A stretch of 64,000 nt of DNA from Gammaproteobacteria bacterium (GTDB taxonomy: Bacteria; Pseudomonadota; Gammaproteobacteria; Burkholderiales; Rhodocyclaceae): positions 186,001 through 250,000 of the forward strand of contig JAHJVE010000003.1 in NCBI GenBank assembly GCA_018828385.1, in the 5' to 3' direction. The first letter of the stretch is position 1. Each line of letters begins with the position of its first letter. The translations under genes were made by a program, and so were the position numbers. Below are positions 44,201 to 52,326 of this stretch, one piece after another. A model generated the notes under the pieces. That model was not told the DNA's origin and searched no databases. It saw nothing but the letters and a program-made list of their open reading frames with translations.

Positions 44201-46164
44201 CCGCCAAGCCGGTCGGGCATATTCCGGTAACGGGGGCGTGCGACTCTTGCCACAGGAACAGCAACTTCGTGACCTGGAGTCCGTCCAGTATGGATCATGC
44301 GGGTCTGACACAATGCTCGACCTGCCATAACGGTAGTTATCTGGCACAGAATGCCCAGGCGAAGTCGGTTTCGCACCAGGCAACGAATGCCCAGTGTTCC
44401 GATTGCCACAAGTCGACATCAAGCTGGGCGACAACGACCCAGGATCACTCGAAATTGACTCCCCCTGCGGTGATTGGCGGCCACACCTGCTCTACCGGTT
44501 GCCACAATGGGACACCCAACAAAGGCTTGGCCAAGCTGGGTACGCATATCCCGACGACTGCACAGTGTGATAACTGCCACACCAATTTCACGGCTTTCGC
44601 GCCGGCAACAATGAGCCATGCCGGGACCGCCGGTGCGTGTATCAGTTGTCATGGCGGCGGGTATGTTTCGGTGAATGCACAAGCCAAGCACGCCACGCAC
44701 ATTGTGACGACGCAGTCTTGCGATACTTGTCACGGCACGATCGCCTGGAAGCCGGCCACCAATTTTCATGCTGGCGTGGCCACCGGAACGTGTGCGACAT
44801 GCCACAACGGCAGCAATGCAACCGGGAAGAACCTGACCCATATCCCGACTTCGCTGGCGTGCGACAGTTGCCACAATAATTTCGCTGCATTTTCTCCGGC
44901 CCAGATGAACCACGCCGGTACATCCAGCCAGTGTTCAAGCTGTCACAGCGGCAACCATGTTGCCGTAAATGCGCTGGCCAAGCCGCTGACTCACGTCAGC
45001 ACGACTGTCCAGTGCGACACGTGCCACAAATCGACGACCACATGGACCGGGGCGATCTATGTCCATCCGGTTTCGGCAACCGGTGCTTGTTCCAATTGCC
45101 ATAACGGATCGGTTCTGGGCGCGGATGGCAAGGGCGCTGGCCACGTCGCGACGACCGCCCAGTGCGACACCTGTCATAAATCGACGACGGTCTGGACCGG
45201 GGCTACATTTACCCATGCCGCATCGGCCGTCGGAACCTGCTCCAATTGTCACAACGGGGCATACGCCCCGGGCAAGGCATCCGGCCATATTCCGACGACC
45301 CTGCAGTGCGACAATTGCCACAAAAACTACACGGCATTCAGGCCGGCCAACATGAGCCACACGGGAACGACAGGGCAATGTTTGTCGTGCCATAACGGCG
45401 GATACACCAGCGTCAATGCGCAAGCCAAGAATACCGGCCACCTCGCCACCAACGATTCCTGCGATGCGTGCCACCGCACGACAGCTTGGCTACCTGCCAG
45501 TTTTGCGCATACACCGGCCCAATTGGCGGGCAAGACCTGTGTGAGTTGTCATAACGGTACGACGGCTACGGGCAAGCCGGCACTGCATATCCCGACGTCC
45601 GAGGCGTGCAGCGTTTGCCATCGGACCGGCGGGACATGGGTGCCAGTCATAACGCCGTATGCCCATACCGGGGTAACGACAGGGTCGTGCACCAACTGCC
45701 ATGTCAACAGCTATCCCGGGATGTCTTACAAGCCGCTGGCCAATCACGTACCGACGACGGCCAGTTGCGATGCCTGCCATACGAAGACAACCTGGTCCGC
45801 GCTTGCCGCCTTCAACCATGTCGGGGCGACGAATTGCCAGACTTGCCATAACGGCATGTATGTCGGAGTCAAAGGCAAGCATACAACCCATATCCCGACG
45901 ACCCTTGCCGGGTTGCCCGGCAACGAATGTTCGCTATGTCATGTCGGTACCGCCTCGTTTATATCGGTATCAAGAATGAACCACGGCAGCATCCAGACGA
46001 ACTGCAAGACCTGTCATGCCAGCACGACGGCTTATGACGTGGGTGGCGCCGAGAAGATCAGGTTGGGCGGGCACGAAGGCTCAAAAGCGACGGACGACTG
46101 TTCCCAGAGCGGTTGTCACAAGCCCCTGGGGAGAAAAGGGTCGCCCTACACAAAGTGGGACTGA
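41245..46164 (+). CDS. Giant multihaem cytochrome c (58 CXXCH plus three longer haem-like motifs)
   Basis: A 1639-residue exported protein. The start is GTG 41245 with GAGG upstream, and a signal peptide ends at AFA near residue 27. I count 58 CXXCH motifs plus CASSGCH (830-836), CSTGCH (1082-1087) and CSQSGCH (1619-1625). Two units of about 25 residues alternate: KPATHIPTTAxCDTCH and FxPAxMxHxGTxGxCxSCHxGxY. The HIPT and M(N/D/S)H histidines lie eight or nine residues before each haem cysteine, as candidate distal ligands. Unlike the 24-haem protein, the spacers are rich in Thr, Ser, Ala and Gly, as in surface or secreted proteins. It is followed by an outer-membrane barrel. It is probably the outer part of an electron conduit. 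Confidence 0.93.
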   Translation: MTYLARLFLVVLAAAALLFGQWGSAFAQTQADSAQNLSFDHNKTGYILDNAHKSVNCETCHTSGVFRGTPRACATCHAGAGARAPGKPATHIPTAATCDSCHRPGATSWSEKPTGFVKGASGHAINPLLGVTETNCQTCHNGAFIGANALTKPATHIQTSTACSTCHNTTAWTPATNPHAGVQPGTCATCHNSVNATGKTVDHIPTAATCDTCHKNFSTFVPARMDHSGLNGQCSTCHSGRFSSQSAQSKPATHLSTAQQCDTCHLSTTSWAVATFDHANRPQNSQCSDCHTPGGSGLSKPANHVPTAAACDTCHTNFVSFSPAQMNHGGTAANCSSCHNGAFISVNALSKSGRHIPTVVQCDSCHTSGFVSWSPAKMNHTGLDGQCASCHSGGYLPQNAQAKTATHISTTAQCDSCHGSTATWATATFNHANTSPAVAGRCSSCHNGANALGKSVNHIPTAGQCDSCHNTFTAFSSVAMSHAGTAGTCNSCHNGNFAFANALAKTAVHIPTGAQCDSCHTGGFNTWSPAVMNHTGLNGQCSTCHGGGYVSQNALDKPLTHVSTTAQCDTCHASTTSWATATYSHDASAIGRCDTCHGVTALGKSARHIPTVTTAANCGSCHNNYASFKPAAMDHAATGGAACATCHGGAYVSQNALTKPATHIQTSAACDSCHGNGNGYTSWTSGSFNHATATPSVLGRCASCHNGVTAQSKSAVHVPTGNATSCEDCHGTTYTAFKPARMNHALSSEACATCHSGAYTGQGALAKPINHIPATAACDTCHQNSNFVSWAPSSMDHTGQTQCSTCHSGAYLAQNAQTKPSTHISTNAQCASSGCHTAPTGTSQGSWRVGSIPNHALFTPSVAVGDHSCNGCHNGTAGKGIAKPATHIPTTAFCDTCHTNFNAFAPASMSHAGITNGCASCHGGAHVALNAQAKPSSHVPTSSSCETCHGSTSFTAFKPASMNHSTATGVACATCHGGAYTGQGASAKPVGHIPVTGACDSCHRNSNFVTWSPSSMDHAGLTQCSTCHNGSYLAQNAQAKSVSHQATNAQCSDCHKSTSSWATTTQDHSKLTPPAVIGGHTCSTGCHNGTPNKGLAKLGTHIPTTAQCDNCHTNFTAFAPATMSHAGTAGACISCHGGGYVSVNAQAKHATHIVTTQSCDTCHGTIAWKPATNFHAGVATGTCATCHNGSNATGKNLTHIPTSLACDSCHNNFAAFSPAQMNHAGTSSQCSSCHSGNHVAVNALAKPLTHVSTTVQCDTCHKSTTTWTGAIYVHPVSATGACSNCHNGSVLGADGKGAGHVATTAQCDTCHKSTTVWTGATFTHAASAVGTCSNCHNGAYAPGKASGHIPTTLQCDNCHKNYTAFRPANMSHTGTTGQCLSCHNGGYTSVNAQAKNTGHLATNDSCDACHRTTAWLPASFAHTPAQLAGKTCVSCHNGTTATGKPALHIPTSEACSVCHRTGGTWVPVITPYAHTGVTTGSCTNCHVNSYPGMSYKPLANHVPTTASCDACHTKTTWSALAAFNHVGATNCQTCHNGMYVGVKGKHTTHIPTTLAGLPGNECSLCHVGTASFISVSRMNHGSIQTNCKTCHASTTAYDVGGAEKIRLGGHEGSKATDDCSQSGCHKPLGRKGSPYTKWD

Positions 46165-46203
46165 TTTGTGGGGCGAGAAATTGGGACGATTTCACGGTAA
46201 ATC

Positions 46204-48582
46204 ATGAAGAAAGTGAAAATGGCTGGGCGTATCTTTAAAAATGCCGTGCTGTCGGCAATGGTGGCGAAAGTCGCCCGGTTTGTTGTGGTTTTATCTTTGC
46301 TGGCGAGTGCCAATGCCTTTGCCGCGATCATCGAAACGATCGATGTTGCGCGGGTCGGTGATCAGGCCGAGGTGACGATCCGCTTTACGACGGAGATTCA
46401 ATACACCCGGCATACCCCCGGTGACGAAGGGAAGTTCCTGCGCGTTTTCTTTCGGCTGACCAAACCCGGGGTTTCGGAAAGCGAGTTGATGCAGGAAGTG
46501 CGACGGTCCCCGAAAAACGACCTGCTTCCGCCGTTTACCGTCGCCTATCCAGAACTGGTAAACGGCATGCTGATTACCTTTGCCAAGCCGACGAAGTTTA
46601 TTGTTCGGGCTGGCGATGACAGTCGCAGCATCGTCGTCATGGTCCCCGTGCCACCGCTGCCGGCCAAGGGCAAGGATGTCGCCGTTGCAAAAGGCAAGCC
46701 CGCCGACAAGCCGGCACCTCTCGCCATAGAGACGCCTGCCGTAGCACCCGTTGTCGCCGATGTGCCGACTGGTTCGGCGACTGCTCCTGCGCAGACGCCG
46801 GACGCCAACAAGCCCGAAGCTGCTCCTGTCTTGTCAGCAGCGAAAGTCGAAGAGATGGCTCATGCCTTTCTGCTCGATGGGCAGGAGGCTTTCGAGAAGG
46901 GGGATTATCCGAAGGCGATCAATCGCATGAACCGCATCCTGAGTCTTCCGCAAAATGAACGGACCAAGTCGGCGCAGGCGCTGATTGGCGAGGCGCGCGA
47001 GAAAAACGGTGAAATTGCCAAGGCGCGTGCTGAATACAATCTTTATCTGAAGCTTTATCCCGACTCTCCAGAGGTGCCGAAAATCAAGCAGCGGCTTGCC
47101 GCCTTGCCTGCCGTCGATACGGTTCGCCGGCCGCGGGCGCGCGTTGTTCGTGATGACAGACCCGCCGAATGGACGGTCTACGGCAGCCTTTCCTCTTATT
47201 TCTTTGGTGGCCAGTCGAAGCAGGATGACGGGCCGATGAAGCGTGACCAGGAATCGCTGGTGTCCTCGCTGAATTTCAGCGCCCGACTGCGGGATTCGGT
47301 GACCGATACGCGCTTTGTATTCCGCGACACCGACAGCCGGAATTTCATGCGGCCGAGCCGCAACTACAATCGCATCTACTCCGCCTATGCCGAGCGGACC
47401 GATCGCGAGATCGGCTATTTTGTCCGCGTCGGGCGACAGAACCCCAATGGTGCCGGCGTGCTCGAGCGCTTTGACGGGGTCACCGGCAGCTATAACCTGA
47501 CCCCCGACTTCAAGGTGGCAGCGGTATATGGTGAGGCGGTTGAGTTCGGCTCGCCGTTCAAGAAGAATTTTTATGGTGGCAGTGTTGAACTGGCTCCGCA
47601 GGTCGGGTGGCCTGGAGCAAGCCTCTATGGCATCGAGCAGAATATTGACGGGATTCTGAATCGTCGTGCCGTTGGCTCGGAGTTCCGTTACTTCGACGGT
47701 CAGGTTACGGCTTTCGGCCTCGTCGATTATGACGTCCTCTACAAGGGCGTAAACATCGGCATGGCGCAGGCTAATTACCTCGACAAATGGAACAACAATT
47801 ACTTTGTTTCCTACGATTACCGGCAGAGTCCGACCTATAGCCTGACCAATGCGCTGTCGACCACAGGATATTCGACGGTGACCGATCTGGTCGGCAATGT
47901 CGGGGTCAGCGGGGCGCGCCAACTGGTTTCGGAAATGACGGCATTGTCTACGATGTTCGCGACAGGGGTGACAATTCCAGTCGGAGAGCGCTGGCAGTTT
48001 GGCGCCGATTACCGGATGTCCGAAATTACCGGAACCAATGCCACCATTCCTCTTGCCCAGATGTGCAAGGAAATCCAGGACGATGCCAATCCCAATGATC
48101 CGCTTTGCGTCGATGGGCCGCGCGGTACGCTGCGGATTTCCGAAATGGGGATCTGCCAGGTCGACAGTTATGACCTGGTTACGCGAACCTGTCGTGCCAC
48201 ATCCGATGCATCCGGTCGAACCAACATGTATTCCGCGCAGGCTATCGGTACCAACCTGTTTGTTCCGAACGGGGTGGGGGTCGTCTACCTTGGTTATATT
48301 GCCGGTCCCAACTACACCGGCCAGAACCTGGGTTTGAGCTATATCTTCCCGTTTTATGAAAACTGGCGACTGGAAAGTAATGCCCGCTACTACACGCAGA
48401 AGAGTGACAGTGGACAGAACATGACCCAGTTTTCACCGAGCATGAAACTGGTGTACCAGTGGCGGAACAGTCTGTCTCTGGAAGGGGAACTCGGTTACAG
48501 TGAGTCGAACAATACGGGGACTACGGTTAGCAAGAACAGGCGCGAATATCTCTATCTCGGTCTTCGTTGGGACTACCGCTAG
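46204..48582 (+). CDS. Outer-membrane beta-barrel protein with N-terminal AMIN-like and TPR regions
   Basis: A 792-residue exported protein: signal peptide ending near ANAFA (about residue 39), an AMIN-like beta domain (about 40-150, DVARVGDQAEVTIRF), a Pro/Ala/Lys linker, a short TPR-like helical segment (about 220-305, DGQEAFEKGDYPKAINRMNRIL) and a C-terminal barrel of many amphipathic strands (about 315-792) ending in the aromatic LYLGLRWDYR. It starts 39 bases after the giant cytochrome, so it is likely its porin partner. The periplasmic part may dock cytochromes or peptidoglycan. I do not recognise a named family. Confidence 0.8.
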   Translation: MKKVKMAGRIFKNAVLSAMVAKVARFVVVLSLLASANAFAAIIETIDVARVGDQAEVTIRFTTEIQYTRHTPGDEGKFLRVFFRLTKPGVSESELMQEVRRSPKNDLLPPFTVAYPELVNGMLITFAKPTKFIVRAGDDSRSIVVMVPVPPLPAKGKDVAVAKGKPADKPAPLAIETPAVAPVVADVPTGSATAPAQTPDANKPEAAPVLSAAKVEEMAHAFLLDGQEAFEKGDYPKAINRMNRILSLPQNERTKSAQALIGEAREKNGEIAKARAEYNLYLKLYPDSPEVPKIKQRLAALPAVDTVRRPRARVVRDDRPAEWTVYGSLSSYFFGGQSKQDDGPMKRDQESLVSSLNFSARLRDSVTDTRFVFRDTDSRNFMRPSRNYNRIYSAYAERTDREIGYFVRVGRQNPNGAGVLERFDGVTGSYNLTPDFKVAAVYGEAVEFGSPFKKNFYGGSVELAPQVGWPGASLYGIEQNIDGILNRRAVGSEFRYFDGQVTAFGLVDYDVLYKGVNIGMAQANYLDKWNNNYFVSYDYRQSPTYSLTNALSTTGYSTVTDLVGNVGVSGARQLVSEMTALSTMFATGVTIPVGERWQFGADYRMSEITGTNATIPLAQMCKEIQDDANPNDPLCVDGPRGTLRISEMGICQVDSYDLVTRTCRATSDASGRTNMYSAQAIGTNLFVPNGVGVVYLGYIAGPNYTGQNLGLSYIFPFYENWRLESNARYYTQKSDSGQNMTQFSPSMKLVYQWRNSLSLEGELGYSESNNTGTTVSKNRREYLYLGLRWDYR

Positions 48583-48615
48583 GCATTGCTTGTCATCCAG
48601 CCTGTTGGCGTGATT

Positions 48616-48639
48616 TCTGGCAACTTCCGGGTTGCCAGA
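48616..48639. terminator. Perfect hairpin between the barrel gene and ccmI
   Basis: TCTGGCAAC and GTTGCCAGA form a nine-base-pair stem around a six-base loop, 34 bases after the barrel stop. No strong T-run follows, so it may be a weak terminator, an mRNA stabiliser or a binding site. Confidence 0.5.
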
Positions 48640-48685
48640 CTCATTTGCAGCACTATCAAATTCAGAATATTTCGGTGACCCCCAT

Positions 48686-49909
48686 ATGACTTTTGTTTAC
48701 ATCGTTGTGGCCAGTATTGCGCTATCCCTGCTCGTGCTGTGGGGGCTTGGAAAATATGCGGCCAACAAATCGACCGCCGTCGACAAGGTCGACATCGCAG
48801 CGGCATTGCGTGAATTGTTGCTGGCCAAGGCGGAAGGCCGTATTGATCAGGCCGAATTCGAGCGACAACAGGCGCAGCTCCACGCGGCCGTTCTCGAGCC
48901 TGCACAGGCGCCGGCGGGATTTCAGCTACCCGGAAAAAAACTTGGCTTGGTTGCTGGCGGGGTAGTCCTGGCCATCGCCGTGGCTGCCATCTGGGTTGCC
49001 TCGCCTGCCGGCGATACGCCGAAAACGGCCGTCGTCAGCGATTCAGTTGGCGTGCCGGAGGAAAAAAATAGTGTTCAGGCGAGCAGCGGAGGCGACCTGA
49101 ATACGGTCGTCAAGAAACTGGCTGACAAGATGGCCAAGGACCCGAACAACGGGGAAGGCTGGCTGTTGCTGGCCAAGACCTACAGCGAACTGCGCCGCCA
49201 CGGCGAGGCCGACGCGGCCTACGCCAAGGCCTCGGCTCTGATTGCGCTCGATGCGCAGGCGCTGGCCGACTGGGCTGACGCCCATGTGATGACCAAGGAT
49301 CGCCAGTGGGATGATGCGGCGAGAAAGATCGTCAAGCGTGCCCTGGCGGCCGATCCAAAACACGTTAAGGCGCTGGCATTGGCGGGCAGCGAGGCTTTTG
49401 GTCGGGGCGACTACAAGGCTGCCATCGATTTCTGGAAGCGCATGAAGTCTGCTGCGCCGGCGGATTCAATGGACAGCAAGCTGGCGGATGCCAACATTGC
49501 CGAAGCCAACACCATGCTGACCGGCAAGAAGCCAACTGAGGCAGCGTCTGCACAGCCGGCGGTGACCGTTGGTGCGGTGGCCGGGGTGGTGACGCTGAGT
49601 CCGAAGCTGAAGGGCAAGGTGGCCGCCGGCGATACGCTGTTCGTTACCGCGAAGGCATTGGAAGGAAATGGCCCACCGCTGGCGGTGTGGCGTTACCAGG
49701 GTTCGGATTTCCCGATCGAGTTTCGCCTGGATGACAGCTCGGCCATCATGCCGGGACGCACGATTTCGCAGTTTTCCGAAGTCCTCGTGACGGCCAAGGT
49801 TTCGAAGAGCGGCAGCGCCGAGCCGGCCAAGGGTGACCTGCTGGCTACGCCGGTCAAAGCCAGGCTGGGCAATACGACGCTGGTCGTGGAACTGAACGCG
49901 GAGCGCTGA
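48686..49909 (+). CDS. ccmI: Cytochrome c biogenesis protein CcmI/CycH
   Basis: A 407-residue membrane protein from ATG 48686 (MTFVYIVVAS). It has two helices (about 3-25 and 85-106), an acidic helical hairpin between them, TPR repeats (about 130-285) and a C-terminal beta domain (about 300-407) with the CcmI features GDTLFVTAKA, PLAVWR, FRLDDSSAIMPG and GDLLATP. CcmI holds apocytochrome c for haem ligation. No other ccm genes are here; it appears to be recruited to the multihaem run. Its stop codon directly abuts that of the convergent 322-residue gene. Confidence 0.88.
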   Translation: MTFVYIVVASIALSLLVLWGLGKYAANKSTAVDKVDIAAALRELLLAKAEGRIDQAEFERQQAQLHAAVLEPAQAPAGFQLPGKKLGLVAGGVVLAIAVAAIWVASPAGDTPKTAVVSDSVGVPEEKNSVQASSGGDLNTVVKKLADKMAKDPNNGEGWLLLAKTYSELRRHGEADAAYAKASALIALDAQALADWADAHVMTKDRQWDDAARKIVKRALAADPKHVKALALAGSEAFGRGDYKAAIDFWKRMKSAAPADSMDSKLADANIAEANTMLTGKKPTEAASAQPAVTVGAVAGVVTLSPKLKGKVAAGDTLFVTAKALEGNGPPLAVWRYQGSDFPIEFRLDDSSAIMPGRTISQFSEVLVTAKVSKSGSAEPAKGDLLATPVKARLGNTTLVVELNAER

Positions 49910-50878
49910 TCAGACGGGCAGGTAGGCCGGAAACAGTGGCGCCCGGCCAGTGGCCAGGTAGTTTTTGCAGCGTTCGATGTATTCCCGGGTGCTTTTCGGC
50001 ATGGCCGTTCTGGCCCGGGAGATATAGAAAATGAGGTCACGGCCCTGGCGGATCAGTTGCAGGCCGTCCGACAGGTTGTAGGTGAAAGGTGCGCTGAACA
50101 CCGCCGGGCCGGTCAACAGATTGAGGTCGGCAAGGCGTTCGCCGGCGGTCACCATGCGCGCCCAGACGTCGAAGATGTCGGCATCCGTGCGCAGTGTTTC
50201 AGTCTTGATCTTGGCGGCAATGGCCAGGTCGCGGATGGGGGCTTCGATGTCGGCGAAAGCCGGAATTCCGCTGAAATTGTCGATCATCGTGTTGGAGATC
50301 AGGTCGATGTCGCGCAGAACCTGGCCGATTTTGATGTAGCGGCTTTCGTAAAAGTCTTCGAGCGGGATCGAGAAGGCGCGGAAAGGTTCGCCCCACAACT
50401 CGTCGATGCCTTCTTCGCCGCTCCGGTGCATGACGCAGCGGCCGAGTTCCATGGCGTCGAGCAGGCATTTGCCGCATTCGCGCATGAGCGGGTTGTCGCT
50501 AAGAATTTCGATGCCGCAGGCCTGCAGTTCGACCAGTTTACGGAAAATGTCGGCCGCCCGATTGAACAGTGCGCCGGCCAGCATGGCGCCCTTGACGCGC
50601 TTGCGCGCCGGGTCGGCTTCGGCTTCGTAGGTGCTGCGCGCCTCGTTCAGGCGGGTGCCAGGAATGTTGAGGCCGTGCTCGGTGTGGTTGAACAGCCGCC
50701 GGGTCAGGGCGTCGATCAGTTTTTTCTTGGCTTCCAGTGTGTCGGCCGGCACCGGGTAGGTCTTGATCCAGTAACCGTCGTAGAAAACACGCTCCAGGCC
50801 GTCGATAATTCGACGCGTGCCTTCCGGGGGGGTGTCGGAGGTGCTGGGTACGTGGGCCAGTTGGTGCGCTGTATTCAT
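49910..50878 (-). CDS. Conserved-looking hypothetical protein of 322 residues
   Basis: I do not recognise this protein. From ATG 50878 (MNTAHQLAHV) it is soluble, mostly helical, with no signal peptide or membrane helix. Seven cysteines or fewer are scattered, with CGKC near residue 137. The codon usage and clear domain-like hydrophobic pattern indicate a real gene. The open frame extends far upstream through the histidine-kinase gene, but that part is antisense-frame noise. It follows the SHP/two-component operon with 95 bases between, so it may be its last member. No function is proposed. Confidence 0.75.
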   Translation of the reverse strand: MNTAHQLAHVPSTSDTPPEGTRRIIDGLERVFYDGYWIKTYPVPADTLEAKKKLIDALTRRLFNHTEHGLNIPGTRLNEARSTYEAEADPARKRVKGAMLAGALFNRAADIFRKLVELQACGIEILSDNPLMRECGKCLLDAMELGRCVMHRSGEEGIDELWGEPFRAFSIPLEDFYESRYIKIGQVLRDIDLISNTMIDNFSGIPAFADIEAPIRDLAIAAKIKTETLRTDADIFDVWARMVTAGERLADLNLLTGPAVFSAPFTYNLSDGLQLIRQGRDLIFYISRARTAMPKSTREYIERCKNYLATGRAPLFPAYLPV

Positions 50879-50973
50879 GGTTCTCTGCAGAAAAGCCTGG
50901 ATACGATTTGGACAGTTATTGGTTGAATAACTTCCGGATAGTCGTTCGCGGCTTTTCAGGGTGAGCGTGTTGA

Positions 50974-52326
50974 TTAGCGAGCCGGGAATTGTACAGTGAC
51001 CAATAGGCCTTTTGGCGTAATTGATGTGTCGAGTTTCAGATTGGCGCCATGTAGTTCGGCGATTCGGGCGACGATGGCCAGCCCGAGGCCGCTGCCTGGC
51101 TGGCTGCCCTGGTTGAGCCGGTGGAAGCGGCGGAGGACGGACTCGCGTTCTTCTGCCGGGATGCCCGGGCCGCTGTCGGCGACCGAGAGGGTGACGAATC
51201 CGTTGGCGCGCGCTACATCGACACGTACCTGGCCGCCCTCGGGGGTGTAGCGAACGGCGTTGTCGACGAGGTTGCGGATCAGTACCCCCAGCCATTCGGG
51301 CTGCCCGGTGACTTGACAGTCGGGGCTGGCGGCGAGGTCGAACTCGATGTTTTTGGCCAGAATCTGCGGGCCGAGATCGGCGCAGACTTCTTCGGCCAGC
51401 CCGGCCAGATCGACGGTTTTCGGGGCAGGCAGGCCGGATTCGGGGTCGAGGCGGGCCAGGTGCAGCATCTGGTCGACGAGGTGGGCGGCGCGGGTCAGGC
51501 CGCTTTGCAACTGGTTCAGCGAGCGGTCGCGTTCGTCGTCGTCGCGAGCCCGCTGGGCGACCTGCAACTGGGCCTGCAGCGCGGCGAGCGGGGTGCGTAG
51601 TTCGTGCGCGGCGTCGGCGGTGAAGCGGCGTTCGGCTTCGAGCGTGTGTTCGACGCGCTGGAAGAGACCGTTGAGCGATTCGAGCAGGGTGCGGATTTCT
51701 TCGGGGGCGGCGGCCGGCTGTACCGGCTGCAACTGCTGCGGGTCGCGGCTGGCGATCTGGCGCGCGATGCCGTCCAGTGCCGCAAAGCCCTGTCGGGTGG
51801 CTAGCCAGACCCAGAGGCCGATGAGCGGCAGACCGAAGAGCGCCGGGAAGAGCAGGCGCCAGGCGATGTGGCCGATCAGCTCGTCGCGGACGTGGTGGTT
51901 TTCGCTGACCTGGACCTGCAGGTTGTGGTCCTCGTTCCACTGGCTGTAATGCCGCCAGTGGCCATCGTCGCCGGTGCGCGTTTCGGAAAAGCCGGTTTCC
52001 ACGGTCAACGGGAATTTCGGGGCATTTTTCGAACGCATGAGCAAGGTGCCGTCGTCGCGCCAGATCTGGAAACGCAGGCGACGCTGGTATTTGTGCGTCA
52101 CTTCGCCGAGGTCCTCGATGTCGTCACCCTCTTCGTGGCTGGCCAGGGCGAGCAGGGTCTGTCCGGCCTGGCTTAGCTGGGCGTCGAACAGTTCATCGAC
52201 TTCGTGGTGGGCGTCGATGTAGCTGAAAACCATGGTGACGAGCCAGGCTGCAGCGACGCCGCCGAGCAGCAGACCAAGCAGGCGGCGGCGCAGCGAGAAC
52301 CAGACGGTGGTGGTTTCGCCACTCAT
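50974..52326 (-). CDS. QseC-like sensor histidine kinase
   Basis: A 450-residue membrane kinase: helix 1 (about 12-32), a periplasmic sensor region (about 33-160), helix 2 (about 160-180), HAMP-like linker, HisKA with TADAAHELRTPLAAL (histidine near residue 246) and HATPase with DNAVRY and DSGPGIP. It should phosphorylate the response regulator encoded immediately upstream; the genes overlap by four bases. A degenerate dispersed-repeat copy at 52000-52030 encodes KFPLTVETG in the sensor region. Linked to a cytochrome operon, it may sense a redox- or metal-related signal; this is inference. Confidence 0.92.
   Translation of the reverse strand: MSGETTTVWFSLRRRLLGLLLGGVAAAWLVTMVFSYIDAHHEVDELFDAQLSQAGQTLLALASHEEGDDIEDLGEVTHKYQRRLRFQIWRDDGTLLMRSKNAPKFPLTVETGFSETRTGDDGHWRHYSQWNEDHNLQVQVSENHHVRDELIGHIAWRLLFPALFGLPLIGLWVWLATRQGFAALDGIARQIASRDPQQLQPVQPAAAPEEIRTLLESLNGLFQRVEHTLEAERRFTADAAHELRTPLAALQAQLQVAQRARDDDERDRSLNQLQSGLTRAAHLVDQMLHLARLDPESGLPAPKTVDLAGLAEEVCADLGPQILAKNIEFDLAASPDCQVTGQPEWLGVLIRNLVDNAVRYTPEGGQVRVDVARANGFVTLSVADSGPGIPAEERESVLRRFHRLNQGSQPGSGLGLAIVARIAELHGANLKLDTSITPKGLLVTVQFPAR
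52000..52030 (+). repeat. Degenerate dispersed repeat copy inside the QseC-like kinase gene
   Basis: CACGGTCAACGGGAATTTCG followed by GGGCATTTTTC matches the core at most positions and keeps both A/T tracts at the same spacing. Confidence 0.55.

Noticed and set aside
50879..51940. Extension of the 322-residue gene frame to 676 residues
   Set aside because: The added part is antisense-frame noise over the histidine kinase gene, rich in Arg and Pro; the real start is ATG 50878.
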